Shown in pieces: positions 44,553 through 54,203 of a stretch of DNA of 64,000 nucleotides. A program made the position numbers and the translations under genes. Position 1 is the first letter of the stretch. The number at the start of each line of letters is the position of its first letter. The DNA is from CBDBFG01 sp965204765 (lineage in GTDB: Bacteria; Pseudomonadota; Alphaproteobacteria; Caedimonadales; UBA9215), in NCBI GenBank assembly GCA_965204765.1, contig CBDBFG010000004.1:186001-250000 (forward strand), read 5' to 3'. The notes beneath the pieces are model-generated. The model was given only the letters and a program-made list of their open reading frames with translations, made no database searches and was not told the DNA's origin.

Positions 44553-45850
44553 TGGTAAATAGCGATAGTAATAGCGTGCTTAATAGAGCAAAGCGATATA
44601 CTACAGTATCTTCTGTTATTGGTTCTAATGTTGTGAATCTTATCTTTGATAAGATTTTTCGTGCTGATGTTAACCATAGCAAACAAGCTAGAAATATAGC
44701 TGCTTCTTTAGGGGATTTAAAAGGTCCGTTGATGAAAATTGCACAAATTTTATCGACTATACCTGATGCTGTGCCCAAAGAATACGTCTTGGAATTTCAA
44801 AGTTTACAAGCTGAGGCTCCTGCAATGGGTTGGCCTTTTGTTAAGCGAAGAATGAAGGCTGAACTCGGTAATAATTGGCAAGATAATTTTAGCTATTTTA
44901 ATCAACAAGCTAATTTTGCTGCTTCTTTGGGTCAAGTGCATCAGGCGATTTCTTTGTCTGGGGAAAAATTAGCTTGCAAGTTACAATATCCTGATATGCA
45001 GTCAGCTACCACTGCTGATCTTAACCAATTAAAGCTTTGTTTAAAATTATATGATGCTTATTTGGGGGCGTTAAAAACGGAAGAAGTGCTGGCCGAGGTT
45101 ACTGCTAGGTTGAATGAAGAGTTGGATTATACATTAGAGGCGGATAATATCGCTTTATATCGCAAGATATTTGCAGGTAATGATTCTATTAATATACCGA
45201 AAACATACGATGAGTTATCTACTGATAAATTGTTAACTATGGAGTGGCTTGATGGTAAGCATATTAATGACATTTTAGATTATCCACAGGAATATCGTAA
45301 TAATTTGGGTAAAATCATGTTTTATGCTTGGTATCATCCATTTTATTCTAAGCAAATTATTCATGCAGATCCTCATTTAGGAAATTACACATTTGGTGAC
45401 GGTGAGAAAGTCAATATTTTGGATTTTGGGTGTGTGCGGCGTTTTAGCAAAAGTTTTGTTCAGGGAGTAATTGACCTATACTATGCTCTTTATAATAATG
45501 ATAAGGATTTGGCTGTACATGCTTACCAAAATTGGGGATTTAAAGATCTAAGCAACGAAGTTATCGAGATATTAAACATGTGGGCCGGGTTACTTTATGA
45601 GCCGTTATTAGAAGATAACAACCGCTATATTCAGAAAGATAATAATGGTGTATATGGCCGTGAAATGGCTTATAAGGTGCATACAGAATTGCGTAAGGTT
45701 GGTGGTATTGAGCCCCCAAGAGAGTTTGTTTTTATGGATCGTGCCGCTGTTGGTATAGGATCCTTATGCATGCATTTACGGGCTAAAAATAATTGGCATG
45801 ATATATATCATGCGCTGATACATAATAAGGGGTACGAAATACCAAAATGA
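44552..45850 (+). CDS. ABC1/AarF (UbiB/COQ8-like) kinase family protein
   Basis: Atypical kinase/ATPase, family members of which support ubiquinone synthesis. PLMKIAQILSTIPDAVPKEY is the KxGQ-type region but with Ala for Gly. The Ala-rich loop reads FAASLGQVHQA, and the catalytic and metal motifs read HADPHLGNYTF and NILDFGCVR. The 432 aa start at ATG 44552, which overlaps the pyk TGA; TTG 44546 or GTG 44549 are alternatives. Its ubiA partner lies 3 kb to the left. The protein is not a canonical UbiB, which is about 100 aa longer with C-terminal helices. Confidence 0.85.
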   Translation: MVNSDSNSVLNRAKRYTTVSSVIGSNVVNLIFDKIFRADVNHSKQARNIAASLGDLKGPLMKIAQILSTIPDAVPKEYVLEFQSLQAEAPAMGWPFVKRRMKAELGNNWQDNFSYFNQQANFAASLGQVHQAISLSGEKLACKLQYPDMQSATTADLNQLKLCLKLYDAYLGALKTEEVLAEVTARLNEELDYTLEADNIALYRKIFAGNDSINIPKTYDELSTDKLLTMEWLDGKHINDILDYPQEYRNNLGKIMFYAWYHPFYSKQIIHADPHLGNYTFGDGEKVNILDFGCVRRFSKSFVQGVIDLYYALYNNDKDLAVHAYQNWGFKDLSNEVIEILNMWAGLLYEPLLEDNNRYIQKDNNGVYGREMAYKVHTELRKVGGIEPPREFVFMDRAAVGIGSLCMHLRAKNNWHDIYHALIHNKGYEIPK

Positions 45851-46404
45851 TAAGGGTAATATCTGGTTCCTTAAAGGGCAAGGCTATTAAAGTTGTAAAT
45901 TCTGCTAGTGTAAGACCTACTACGAACAGAGTGCGGGAAGCAATTTTTAACCTATTAAATAGTTACTTGCATCAACAAGATATTTCTTTTGATACTACGT
46001 TTGTATTAGATGTTTTTGCTGGATCTGGAGGGCTTGGAATAGAAGCATTGTCTCGAGGGGCAAAATTTGTATGTTTTACTGATCATGATAGCAAAGTATT
46101 GCACCTATTACATAAGAATTTACAAGAAATGAATATTAGTCGGGATATTTATTCTATTAAGAAAATTAATGTTTGTAGTAAATTATCTGTTGCACAACAA
46201 GCGGCAAATATAGCATTTTTTGATCCTCCATATTGTAAAGGAATAATGCAGCAATCATATGAAAACTTGCTAAAATCGAACCGGATAAATAAGGAAACTA
46301 TCATAGTATATGAAAGTATGTTTGCTGAAGATTTGCCATGTTTAACAGCACATGAATGGCGTGTAATAAAGAAATATGGTAATACCAGAATCGCTATCAG
46401 TTAG
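45847..46404 (+). CDS. rsmD: 16S rRNA (guanine(966)-N2)-methyltransferase RsmD
   Basis: Methylates G966 of 16S rRNA with SAM. MIRVISGSLKGKAI and RPTTNRVREAIFNLL are the N-terminal RsmD motifs, LDVFAGSGGLGIEALSRGA the SAM site and FFDPPY the catalytic NPPY-type motif. The 185 aa are complete. Start overlaps the previous stop (ATGA). Confidence 0.92.
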   Translation: MIRVISGSLKGKAIKVVNSASVRPTTNRVREAIFNLLNSYLHQQDISFDTTFVLDVFAGSGGLGIEALSRGAKFVCFTDHDSKVLHLLHKNLQEMNISRDIYSIKKINVCSKLSVAQQAANIAFFDPPYCKGIMQQSYENLLKSNRINKETIIVYESMFAEDLPCLTAHEWRVIKKYGNTRIAIS

Positions 46405-46592
46405 CCCTTATATTACGCAAGATGTTCAGTTTATAATGCTGTAACAGTTTATTATTGTTTATTTGTGTAGATCACTTGATGATAGCAGTATATTCTAATT
46501 GAAACATTTCTTGCTAATGAAGTATATTGCTAACAGTGTAATAATGTGTGTGATGTTGAATGCGTTCACGATATATAATTTAATAGGTTTAT

Positions 46593-48560
46593 ATGATAAA
46601 AATTTGTTGGTGGTTTAAAAGATTAGGTTATTTAGAAAATTTACTAGATGAGAAGCCTGTATATCTTACTTCTAACAAGGATGTAGAATCGTATGCCGGA
46701 TGGGGCTATAAAAAAAGTGGCCTTAAAGCACAACAAGTCAGTAACAAGATACATAAGCCGTGTTTACTGCTGGAGGATGGTTTTTTGCATTCAATAGATA
46801 AACAAAGTAAATATAGAAACCTCTCATTAGTTGTAGATAATATAGGAATTTACTATGACGCATATAATCCTTCTAAATTAGAGCAGGAGATAAAAAAAAC
46901 GCGATCATCACAGGAATTAAAACGTGCCGGTTGTATTATTGATAAGTGGCGAAAGCTCCGCCTTTCTAAGTATAATTCAGCAAGTGAATACACCGGTGAG
47001 TTACCTGATGACTATGTACTATTAATAGATCAAGTTAAAGGTGATCAATCAATACGGTATGGTCAAGCGTCAGAGTCTTCTTTTTTAAAAATGCTGGATA
47101 TGGCTTTATCAGAAAATCCCGACTCTATGGTTGTCGTAAAGATACATCCTGATGTCTATACAAAGAAAAAAACAGGTTACTTTGCCGTAGATGAGTTATT
47201 AAAAATAAACAGGGTAATGGTAATAGCTAAAAATTGTCACCCTACTACTTTAATTGAACGTTCTAAGAAGGTTTATGTTGTAACTTCGCAGATTGGTTTT
47301 GAAGCAATGATGTGGGGTAAAGATGTACGCTGTTTTGGCATGCCATTTTATGCTGGATGGGGATTAAGCAATGATGATATGGCCGCACCTATTCGGCGTC
47401 ACAAAGTTAGTATTGCTCAATTAGTATATGCTGTTCTGGTAGTGTACTCGCGTTATTTTGATTGGGAAAGCCAGTCGAGATGTGAGATAGAGAAGCTGAT
47501 GGATAATATAGCGCTACAAAAGCAACAGAGTAATAAATTTAATGAGATAATTTACGCTTATGGTTTTTCTAGGTGGAAAAAACCCATTATTAGTAAGTTT
47601 TTTAAGGGGTCAAAATTAATTTTTACCAATAATGCTGCTCACATACCAACAGGAAGTACCGTTGCTATTTGGGGTAATAAGGTTTCTGATAATATCAAGG
47701 GTAAAGGAAAGTTGTTGAAGGTAGAGGATGGATTTTTGCGTTCTTCTGGTTTGGGCGCTAGTTTAACCAGGCCTTTATCATTGGCTATAGATGATCAAGT
47801 GTTGTATTACGATTCTTCGCAACCATCGCGTCTGGAATTAATATTACAAACGTATGATTTCGATGCTTGTATATTATCCAGAGCAAAAAAATTAATTGAT
47901 ACAATAACAAAACGTGGAGTTAGTAAGTATAATTTAGCAGGAAAACCTTGGAAAAGACCCGCTAAGCAGCACGTTATTTTAGTTCCTGGTCAGGTAGAAA
48001 GTGATTTATCTATACAATATGGAGCCAAAACTATCAAAAATAATACTGCTCTTTTACAACAGGTAAGGCTAGATAATCCACATTCATATATAGTATATAA
48101 ACGTCACCCTGATGTTGTTGCAGGGTTGCGTAACAATAGTGAAAATCGACAATTAGTTGAAGATTTGTGTGATGAGATTGTTGATTATGCCGATATATCT
48201 ACGATGATATCGCAAGTAGATGAGGTTCATACCATTACATCTTTAACGGGGTTTGAGGCTTTATTGGCTGGGATAAAGGTAAAATGTTATGGACAGCCGT
48301 TTTATGCAGGTTGGGGGTTGACAGATGATATGCATCCCATTTATCGTCGCACTAGAAAGCTTACTATAGAACATTTGGTCTCGGGCGCTTTAATTTTATA
48401 CCCGACATATATGAGTTATGTTACTGGTATGTTTACGACACCAGAACATGTAATAGATGAAATACTTTCCAATAAAAATACTCGTGATGAGAAAAGGATA
48501 CTTGATTTCTTGAAGAATACATTACTTAGGTTATCTTGTGCGCTGACATTTAACAGGTAG
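46593..48560 (+). CDS. kpsC: Capsule linker Kdo transferase KpsC
   Basis: Adds the poly-beta-Kdo linker to phosphatidylglycerol for group 2-type capsules. The 655-aa product has two homologous glycosyltransferase halves, about 1-300 and 325-620. Each has an EDGFL motif (LLEDGFLHS, VEDGFLRSSGLG), a D-x-S-I-x-Y-G motif and a closing FYAGWGL motif (one near 250, one near 565), plus SYAGWG at 33-38. It is the first gene of kpsC-E-M-T-S. The 188 bases upstream contain TTGCTA and TAATAAT stretches that could be a promoter. Confidence 0.93.
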   Translation: MIKICWWFKRLGYLENLLDEKPVYLTSNKDVESYAGWGYKKSGLKAQQVSNKIHKPCLLLEDGFLHSIDKQSKYRNLSLVVDNIGIYYDAYNPSKLEQEIKKTRSSQELKRAGCIIDKWRKLRLSKYNSASEYTGELPDDYVLLIDQVKGDQSIRYGQASESSFLKMLDMALSENPDSMVVVKIHPDVYTKKKTGYFAVDELLKINRVMVIAKNCHPTTLIERSKKVYVVTSQIGFEAMMWGKDVRCFGMPFYAGWGLSNDDMAAPIRRHKVSIAQLVYAVLVVYSRYFDWESQSRCEIEKLMDNIALQKQQSNKFNEIIYAYGFSRWKKPIISKFFKGSKLIFTNNAAHIPTGSTVAIWGNKVSDNIKGKGKLLKVEDGFLRSSGLGASLTRPLSLAIDDQVLYYDSSQPSRLELILQTYDFDACILSRAKKLIDTITKRGVSKYNLAGKPWKRPAKQHVILVPGQVESDLSIQYGAKTIKNNTALLQQVRLDNPHSYIVYKRHPDVVAGLRNNSENRQLVEDLCDEIVDYADISTMISQVDEVHTITSLTGFEALLAGIKVKCYGQPFYAGWGLTDDMHPIYRRTRKLTIEHLVSGALILYPTYMSYVTGMFTTPEHVIDEILSNKNTRDEKRILDFLKNTLLRLSCALTFNR

Positions 48561-48565
48561 ATATA

Positions 48566-49801
48566 ATGCTTAATAAATTAAAAGATAAAAAATTATATAA
48601 AAAATTTAAACGATATAATTCCTCTTTACGATCTATTGTGAATAGAGCGGTCAATATTAATCGATATTTAGCCATCAGAAAAGATCTACGTCCAAATATG
48701 AGACGGCGTTATTTGGTAGCTTGTTCTTTTGTTTTTTTTGTGTTGTTTCCTTCTTTTGTGGGGGTGTTGTACTATTCTTTACTAGCATCTGATAGATATG
48801 TTTCAGGTGCTGGTTTCGCAGTGCGTAGTATTAATGCGAACAGTGCTTTAGATACTATAGGGGTATTTACTGGATTAGCCAGTACAGGTTCTACTTCGTC
48901 GGATTCATATATCGTGACTGAATATTTAAAGAGTAGAGATCTGTTAGAACAGTTAAGTGATAATTTTAATTTTAAAGAATTATATACGTCAAAACGAATA
49001 GATTTTTTTTCTCGTCTTAGTTACAATGCTAGTTTTGAGGAATTAGTAGATTATTGGGATAAATTGATTACGGTTTCATTTAACCCTAGTACAGGGATTA
49101 TTAATTTTGAGGTAGAAGCTTTTAGGCCAGACGATGCTAAAAAAATTGCTGAATATGTGTATCAAGCCATAGAACTATTAGTAAATAAATTATCTGATAC
49201 TGCCCGTAAAGATTCACTGTTATATGCAGAAAAGGAGTTGTTACGTGCAGAGAATAAGTTGAAAAGAGTATCAAAAGATTTGATGGTTTTTAGAAAAAGA
49301 GAAAACCTGATTAATCCTAACGAAGATGCTGTAGTACAGACTAAAATTATCGCAGAATTTGAAAGAAAACTAGCGGAAGTTAGAGAGAAAATAGCAACTA
49401 TGAAAAATAATATAGATGAAGATTCTCCAACAATGGTAGTGTTGAAAAATAAAGAAAAAGCTATACAAGAGCAGATAGCCAGCAAGAGAAAATATAATAT
49501 TAAGATGAATAAAGACAGTAAATTTGATTTGTCTAGCTTAATTTCGCAATATACATCTTTGGAATTGGATTCTGTTTTTGCCCAAAAAGCATATGCCTCT
49601 GCTTTGTCGTCTTTAGAACAAGCCAGAGTCGCAGCAAATAGGCAACAAAGATATTTAGCAACATATAGTTTTCCTTTGTTGCCTGATGAGCCTTTATACC
49701 CTAGAAGGGCGCGTAATATTTTGTTATTGCTTTTTGCTTTATCTACTATTTGGGGTATCGGTGTGTTGGTGGCGTATTCGATAAGGGACCATATGTTTTG
49801 A
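48566..49801 (+). CDS. kpsE: Capsule export polysaccharide co-polymerase KpsE
   Basis: Inner-membrane/periplasmic adaptor (PCP-3 family, also BexC/CtrB) of the capsule ABC transporter. One helix (about 46-72), a Tyr/Gly segment SDRYVSGAGFAVRS, a long periplasmic coiled coil (about 200-320), and a second helix at about 382-404. Length 411 aa. It follows kpsC by 5 bases. Confidence 0.9.
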   Translation: MLNKLKDKKLYKKFKRYNSSLRSIVNRAVNINRYLAIRKDLRPNMRRRYLVACSFVFFVLFPSFVGVLYYSLLASDRYVSGAGFAVRSINANSALDTIGVFTGLASTGSTSSDSYIVTEYLKSRDLLEQLSDNFNFKELYTSKRIDFFSRLSYNASFEELVDYWDKLITVSFNPSTGIINFEVEAFRPDDAKKIAEYVYQAIELLVNKLSDTARKDSLLYAEKELLRAENKLKRVSKDLMVFRKRENLINPNEDAVVQTKIIAEFERKLAEVREKIATMKNNIDEDSPTMVVLKNKEKAIQEQIASKRKYNIKMNKDSKFDLSSLISQYTSLELDSVFAQKAYASALSSLEQARVAANRQQRYLATYSFPLLPDEPLYPRRARNILLLLFALSTIWGIGVLVAYSIRDHMF

Positions 49802-49810
49802 GAATAGTAA

Positions 49811-50578
49811 ATGCATAATGTGATATTAGTACAGTTAAGAGTAGTTGGTGCTTTGGTGTTGCGAGAAGTTAGAGCAACATTTGGCAAGTCTAAATTGGGT
49901 TATTTATGGGAAATACTTACGCCAACAATTAGCGTAGGGTTTCTTACTCTAATATTTTCTGGAATTGGGCGTAAAGCACCTTTTGGTGATAGCGTTGCTC
50001 TTTTTTTTGCAACAGGGGTGTTAACGCTACAATTCTTCAAAAAGACATCTAGCTCTTTGATGAATACGTTTAAAGCAAATAAATCCTTATTAACACATGT
50101 GATAATAAAAGAAATTGATACTATTATTGCTCGTTTAATATTAATTGCTGCGACTCATATTCTTATTATGACAATTTTTTATTCAGGTCTGATGATGTTA
50201 GATTTAGCTAAACCACCTTGTTATCCAGAGGAAATGATCTATTCTTTCTTTTCAGTAATGTTATTTGGTCTAGGTTTTGGAACTGTGAACTCCGTAATAA
50301 TTTCGTTTTGGGATTCATGGTCCAAAGTTGAAAATATTTTAACTAGGCCACTTTTTTTTCTGTCAGGAATATTTTATATTCCAAGTAATTTACCTCCAGA
50401 AGTGATAAGAATTTTAAAATGGAATCCGATATTACATTCTATTGAATGGATGAGAAGGGGATACTATGCTAACTATAAAAGTGATATATTGGATATACCT
50501 TATGTTATCGGGCTAGGGGTAGGTTTAACCTTTTTGGGTTTGTTGGGAGAGCGTATCTATCGTAAAAAGAGGTATTAA
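49811..50578 (+). CDS. kpsM: Capsule ABC transporter permease KpsM
   Basis: The 255-aa ABC-2 membrane subunit with about six helices. LREVRATFGKSKLGYLWEIL is the N-terminal interface segment and PLFFLSGIFYIPSNLPPEV, LKWNPILHSIEWMRRGYY the C-terminal ABC-2 signature. It ends at the first base of the kpsT ATG. Confidence 0.92.
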   Translation: MHNVILVQLRVVGALVLREVRATFGKSKLGYLWEILTPTISVGFLTLIFSGIGRKAPFGDSVALFFATGVLTLQFFKKTSSSLMNTFKANKSLLTHVIIKEIDTIIARLILIAATHILIMTIFYSGLMMLDLAKPPCYPEEMIYSFFSVMLFGLGFGTVNSVIISFWDSWSKVENILTRPLFFLSGIFYIPSNLPPEVIRILKWNPILHSIEWMRRGYYANYKSDILDIPYVIGLGVGLTFLGLLGERIYRKKRY

Positions 50579-51243
50579 TGATACAATTTACTAATGTTTG
50601 TAAGTCGTACACAAATAAAGGGATGCGTAAAGATATTTTTAAAAATTTAAACTTTTGTTTTCCAGAAAATAAAAATATAGCCATAATGGGTCGTAATGGA
50701 GTCGGTAAATCTACTTTGATGAGATTGATTTCTGGAGCAGAATTGCCAGATAAGGGTCGAATTATTAGGTCTGGTAAGGTGTCTTGGCCTTTAGGTTTTT
50801 CCGGTGGCCTCAATGGTTCGATGACGGGAATAGAGAATATAAAGTTTATCGCCAGAATTTATGGCGAAGATACTGAAAAAATGATAGATTATGTGCAGGA
50901 ATTTGCCGAATTGGGTGAAAGTTTAAGATGGCCTATAGTGACATATTCTAGCGGTATGAAGGCAAGACTCTCTTTTGGAATCAGTTTAGCAATTAACTTT
51001 GATTGTTATTTGATAGATGAAATTACGGCTGTAGGAGATGTAAATTTTAAAAAGAAGAGTGAACTGTATTTTAAACAAAAACTTGAAAGATCGCAAATAA
51101 TAATGGTTTCACACTCTATCAACACTATAAAAACATATTGCAATTGTGGGGTGTTATTAACAGAAAATAAGTTTTCGTTTTACGAGGATTTGGATACTTT
51201 AATTAGCGATTATAATTCAACTTTTAACCATGGTGTAATATGA
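50578..51243 (+). CDS. kpsT: Capsule ABC transporter ATPase KpsT
   Basis: The 221-aa ATPase subunit. Walker A GRNGVGKST (38-46), signature YSSGMKARLSFG, Walker B CYLIDEIT, switch His in SHSIN. Overlaps kpsM by one base (TAATG) and kpsS by ATGA. Teichoic-acid or O-antigen ABC subunits are related, but the KpsC/S context fixes the call. Confidence 0.93.
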   Translation: MIQFTNVCKSYTNKGMRKDIFKNLNFCFPENKNIAIMGRNGVGKSTLMRLISGAELPDKGRIIRSGKVSWPLGFSGGLNGSMTGIENIKFIARIYGEDTEKMIDYVQEFAELGESLRWPIVTYSSGMKARLSFGISLAINFDCYLIDEITAVGDVNFKKKSELYFKQKLERSQIIMVSHSINTIKTYCNCGVLLTENKFSFYEDLDTLISDYNSTFNHGVI

Positions 51244-52454
51244 GCCGTTTAGATAAAAGTAAAGTTTTGATGTTACAGGGACCGGTTGGGCCATTTTTTA
51301 AACATTTGCAAAATGTATTAATAGCTAATGGATTTAATGTTTCAAGGGTGTGCTTTAATTACAGTGATCATTTTTTTTCTGCAAAAAAGGATAATGTACA
51401 TTTTTCTGGAGACGAGGCAGAATGGAGAGAGTGGCTATTTGATTTTGTGAAGAACAACAAAATAAATTATATAATTTATTTTGGTTCTGATCGTGTAATA
51501 CATAAAATCGCATTTGAAGTAGCGCAATTGGAAAAAATAGAGACTATTTCTCTGGAAGAGGGCTACTTGCGTAACGGCTTTATTACTGTGGAGAAAAATG
51601 GTAACAACAGCAGATCGCCAATTGCTGGTAAGATGATGCCTAGTGATTTTCAACCTACTGATGATATGGAGGTTGAGCACTTAAATGGTAATCTATATAT
51701 GGGTCTATATGGTGCTATATACTATACGCTGAGGAATTTGTTTTCTTACGGGAAAAAAAGGAAGTTGTTTCACAGGGATATATCGTTGGTGACAGAATCT
51801 TTTTATTGGTTACGTAATGCTTATGCAAGATTGGTAAATACCTCAAAAGACCGTGATACAATCAAAGATTTAATTGAAAATAGTAATAAAAATTTTTACC
51901 TTGTCCCTTTGCAAGTTGGTGCGGATAGCCAGCTTAAATCTCCTGCGTTAAATTGGAACTCTGAGAGGCTTATAAAGGAAACTTTAAAATCATTTGCGTT
52001 ACAGGATTTTGAGAAAAAACTGGTGTTTAAAATACACCCTTTAGATATAGGGCACTACAATTACAAACAATTTATTCATGCACAAGCAGAAAAATTGGGC
52101 ATTATGAATAAAGTAGAGGTAATATGTGTAGGTAATTTAGGGAGTTTAGTAAAACATGCCTTGGGTATGATAACTATAAATAGTACTTCTGGTTTATCCG
52201 CAATATATCACGGTGTTTCATTGCTGGTGATAGGTAGGTCCGTATACGCTAATAGCGAACTTGCTGTATGTGCAGATGGTAATCCAAATTTTGATAAGTT
52301 TTGGCATAACCAGAAAGTTGCAGACTATGTTACTAGAATCAATTATTTAAACTGGCTCAAAAATATGGCACTTGTGCCAGGTGATTTTTATCATTCGTGT
52401 GGTATAAAGAAATCTTGTGCACATATTGTTGCAAAGATTGGCAAGGGTTTATAG
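51240..52454 (+). CDS. kpsS: Capsule linker Kdo transferase KpsS
   Basis: Adds the first Kdo residue to phosphatidylglycerol. MLQGPVGPFFKHLQNVLIANG is the KpsS/LipB opening, EEGYLRNGFITVE the glycosyltransferase motif, YLVPLQVGADSQL and FKIHPLDIGHYN the central blocks, INSTSGLSAIYHGVSLLVIG the C-terminal one. The 404 aa are complete. No terminator is obvious after it. Confidence 0.92.
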   Translation: MSRLDKSKVLMLQGPVGPFFKHLQNVLIANGFNVSRVCFNYSDHFFSAKKDNVHFSGDEAEWREWLFDFVKNNKINYIIYFGSDRVIHKIAFEVAQLEKIETISLEEGYLRNGFITVEKNGNNSRSPIAGKMMPSDFQPTDDMEVEHLNGNLYMGLYGAIYYTLRNLFSYGKKRKLFHRDISLVTESFYWLRNAYARLVNTSKDRDTIKDLIENSNKNFYLVPLQVGADSQLKSPALNWNSERLIKETLKSFALQDFEKKLVFKIHPLDIGHYNYKQFIHAQAEKLGIMNKVEVICVGNLGSLVKHALGMITINSTSGLSAIYHGVSLLVIGRSVYANSELAVCADGNPNFDKFWHNQKVADYVTRINYLNWLKNMALVPGDFYHSCGIKKSCAHIVAKIGKGL

Positions 52455-52579
52455 CACATCTTCGTGATTTCTACCGTTAAAAGGTAATAGTTCCTATCTA
52501 ACTTGCACAGGTATGTATTTGCAGTTGTTGTGCTGAAATCATACGTGACAATAGTGGTGTTGGAAACCTATATAGTTAT

Positions 52580-52656
52580 TGGTGCACCCTGCAGGATTCG
52601 AACCTGCGACCTGCGGCTTAGAAGGCCGACGCTCTATCCAGCTGAGCTAAGGGTGC
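52580..52656 (-). tRNA. tRNA-Arg (anticodon UCU)
   Basis: On the minus strand, 77 bases fold as a cloverleaf: acceptor GCACCCT with AGGGTGC, D-arm GCTC/GAGC, anticodon loop CTTCTAA (anticodon TCT, 52620-52622), T-arm GCAGG TTCGAAT CCTGC, discriminator A and encoded CCA. The outermost anticodon-stem pair is a mismatch. Confidence 0.95.
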
Positions 52657-52862
52657 CCACAGCAAATCTATAATAAAATAATACAAAGGTAAACAAAAAA
52701 ACCATCCAACAAAAATGTTTCTCGAGAGCAATATTGGTATATAGATAAGGGTAACATAAAATATATTCTTACTTTATAGGTCAGAAGGTACACAATACGT
52801 GTTGTTTAAATTGGCATTAGAAAATTGCACCTATGATTAACTTATTAATATAGGTTAAATAG

Positions 52863-54203
52863 TTATCGTACGGACTCAATGGCACTTATTATAGTGTCAG
52901 CATAGTGATTTAAGGAACCTTTTGATAAATTTCCTTCAAGCATTATACGGATTATAGGTTCTGTACCTGATTTTCTGACTATTACACGGCCGTTAGCTTG
53001 TAGTTTATCTCTTATGTTATGGATTATTTGTTGTACCGACAGTGATTCTAACGGGTTATCTCCTCGGAATTTTGTATTGCGCAATACCTGAGGTGATGGT
53101 TTAAATACATTACATGCCTGGCTTGCTTTTATTTTTTTCTGCACTATAACAGACAAAACGTGTAATGCGGTTAACAAACCGTCTCCTGTACATGAGAAAT
53201 CTGATAATATTATGTGCCCAGATTGTTCACCACCAATATTACAGTTATTAGCATTCATATAGTCGCACACATTTTTGTCACCAACAGATGTTCTGGCTAG
53301 TTCTAACCCCATGCCATCCAAATATTTTTCTAACCCCATGTTAGACATAACAGTACCTACTATGGTGCTAGAAGCTAATTTGTTGTCTAACTTCCACTGT
53401 TTAGAAAGAAGTGCTAAGATTTGGTCTCCATCTATCAAATTGCCGTTTTCATCTGATATAACAATCCTGTCTGCATCACCGTCGAGAGCAATGCCAATAT
53501 CTGCTTTGTTATCAACAACTGTTTTACGCATAGTTTCGTTGTGCACAGAACCAACATTTTTATTTATATTAAATCCATCCGGAGATACACCAATTGCTAT
53601 AACTTCTGCCCCTAGTTCCCATAGTACTTGAGGTGCGATACTGTAAGCTGCGCCATTAGCACAATCTATTACTACTTTTAACCCGTTAAGTTTTACCCCC
53701 CTAGGCAATGTATTTTTTATATATTCTATATATCTTTCTTTTGCGCCATCCAACCGTAAGGCTTTGCCTAGGTTATTAGTATTAGAATTCTTAGTAATGT
53801 TGTTATGTTTTATAAGATGTTCTATCTTAGACTCTATATCATGAGACAATTTATAACCATCAGAACCAAAAAACTTGATACCATTGTCTTCGTGTGGATT
53901 ATGAGAAGCGGAGATCATGACGCCAAGATCAGCACGTAATGATCGAATCAACATAGAAACTGCAGGAGTAGGGAGTGGACCAACCAACACTACATTCATG
54001 CCGGCAGAAATAAACCCTGTGGTTAAAGCGGGTTCTATCATATAGCCTGAAATTCTAGTATCTTTGCCTATAATGACGGTATGGTTGTGTTCTCCATTCT
54101 TTAGCACTTGGCTAGTAGCCATAGCTACTTTGGTAATTGTTTCAGGAGTAATAGGATCAATATTGGCAGTGCCTCTTATGCCATCAGTACCAAAAAGTTT
54201 CAT
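52863..54203 (-). CDS. glmM: Phosphoglucosamine mutase
   Basis: Glucosamine-6-P to glucosamine-1-P for UDP-GlcNAc. The active serine is S100 in MISASHNPHEDNG; metal-binding DGDADR, sugar-binding GEQSGH and phosphate-binding RKSGTEPIIR are present. The 446 aa are standard. Start overlaps the ftsH stop (ATGA). Supplies precursors for peptidoglycan, LPS and probably the capsule sugars. Confidence 0.97.
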   Translation of the reverse strand: MKLFGTDGIRGTANIDPITPETITKVAMATSQVLKNGEHNHTVIIGKDTRISGYMIEPALTTGFISAGMNVVLVGPLPTPAVSMLIRSLRADLGVMISASHNPHEDNGIKFFGSDGYKLSHDIESKIEHLIKHNNITKNSNTNNLGKALRLDGAKERYIEYIKNTLPRGVKLNGLKVVIDCANGAAYSIAPQVLWELGAEVIAIGVSPDGFNINKNVGSVHNETMRKTVVDNKADIGIALDGDADRIVISDENGNLIDGDQILALLSKQWKLDNKLASSTIVGTVMSNMGLEKYLDGMGLELARTSVGDKNVCDYMNANNCNIGGEQSGHIILSDFSCTGDGLLTALHVLSVIVQKKIKASQACNVFKPSPQVLRNTKFRGDNPLESLSVQQIIHNIRDKLQANGRVIVRKSGTEPIIRIMLEGNLSKGSLNHYADTIISAIESVR

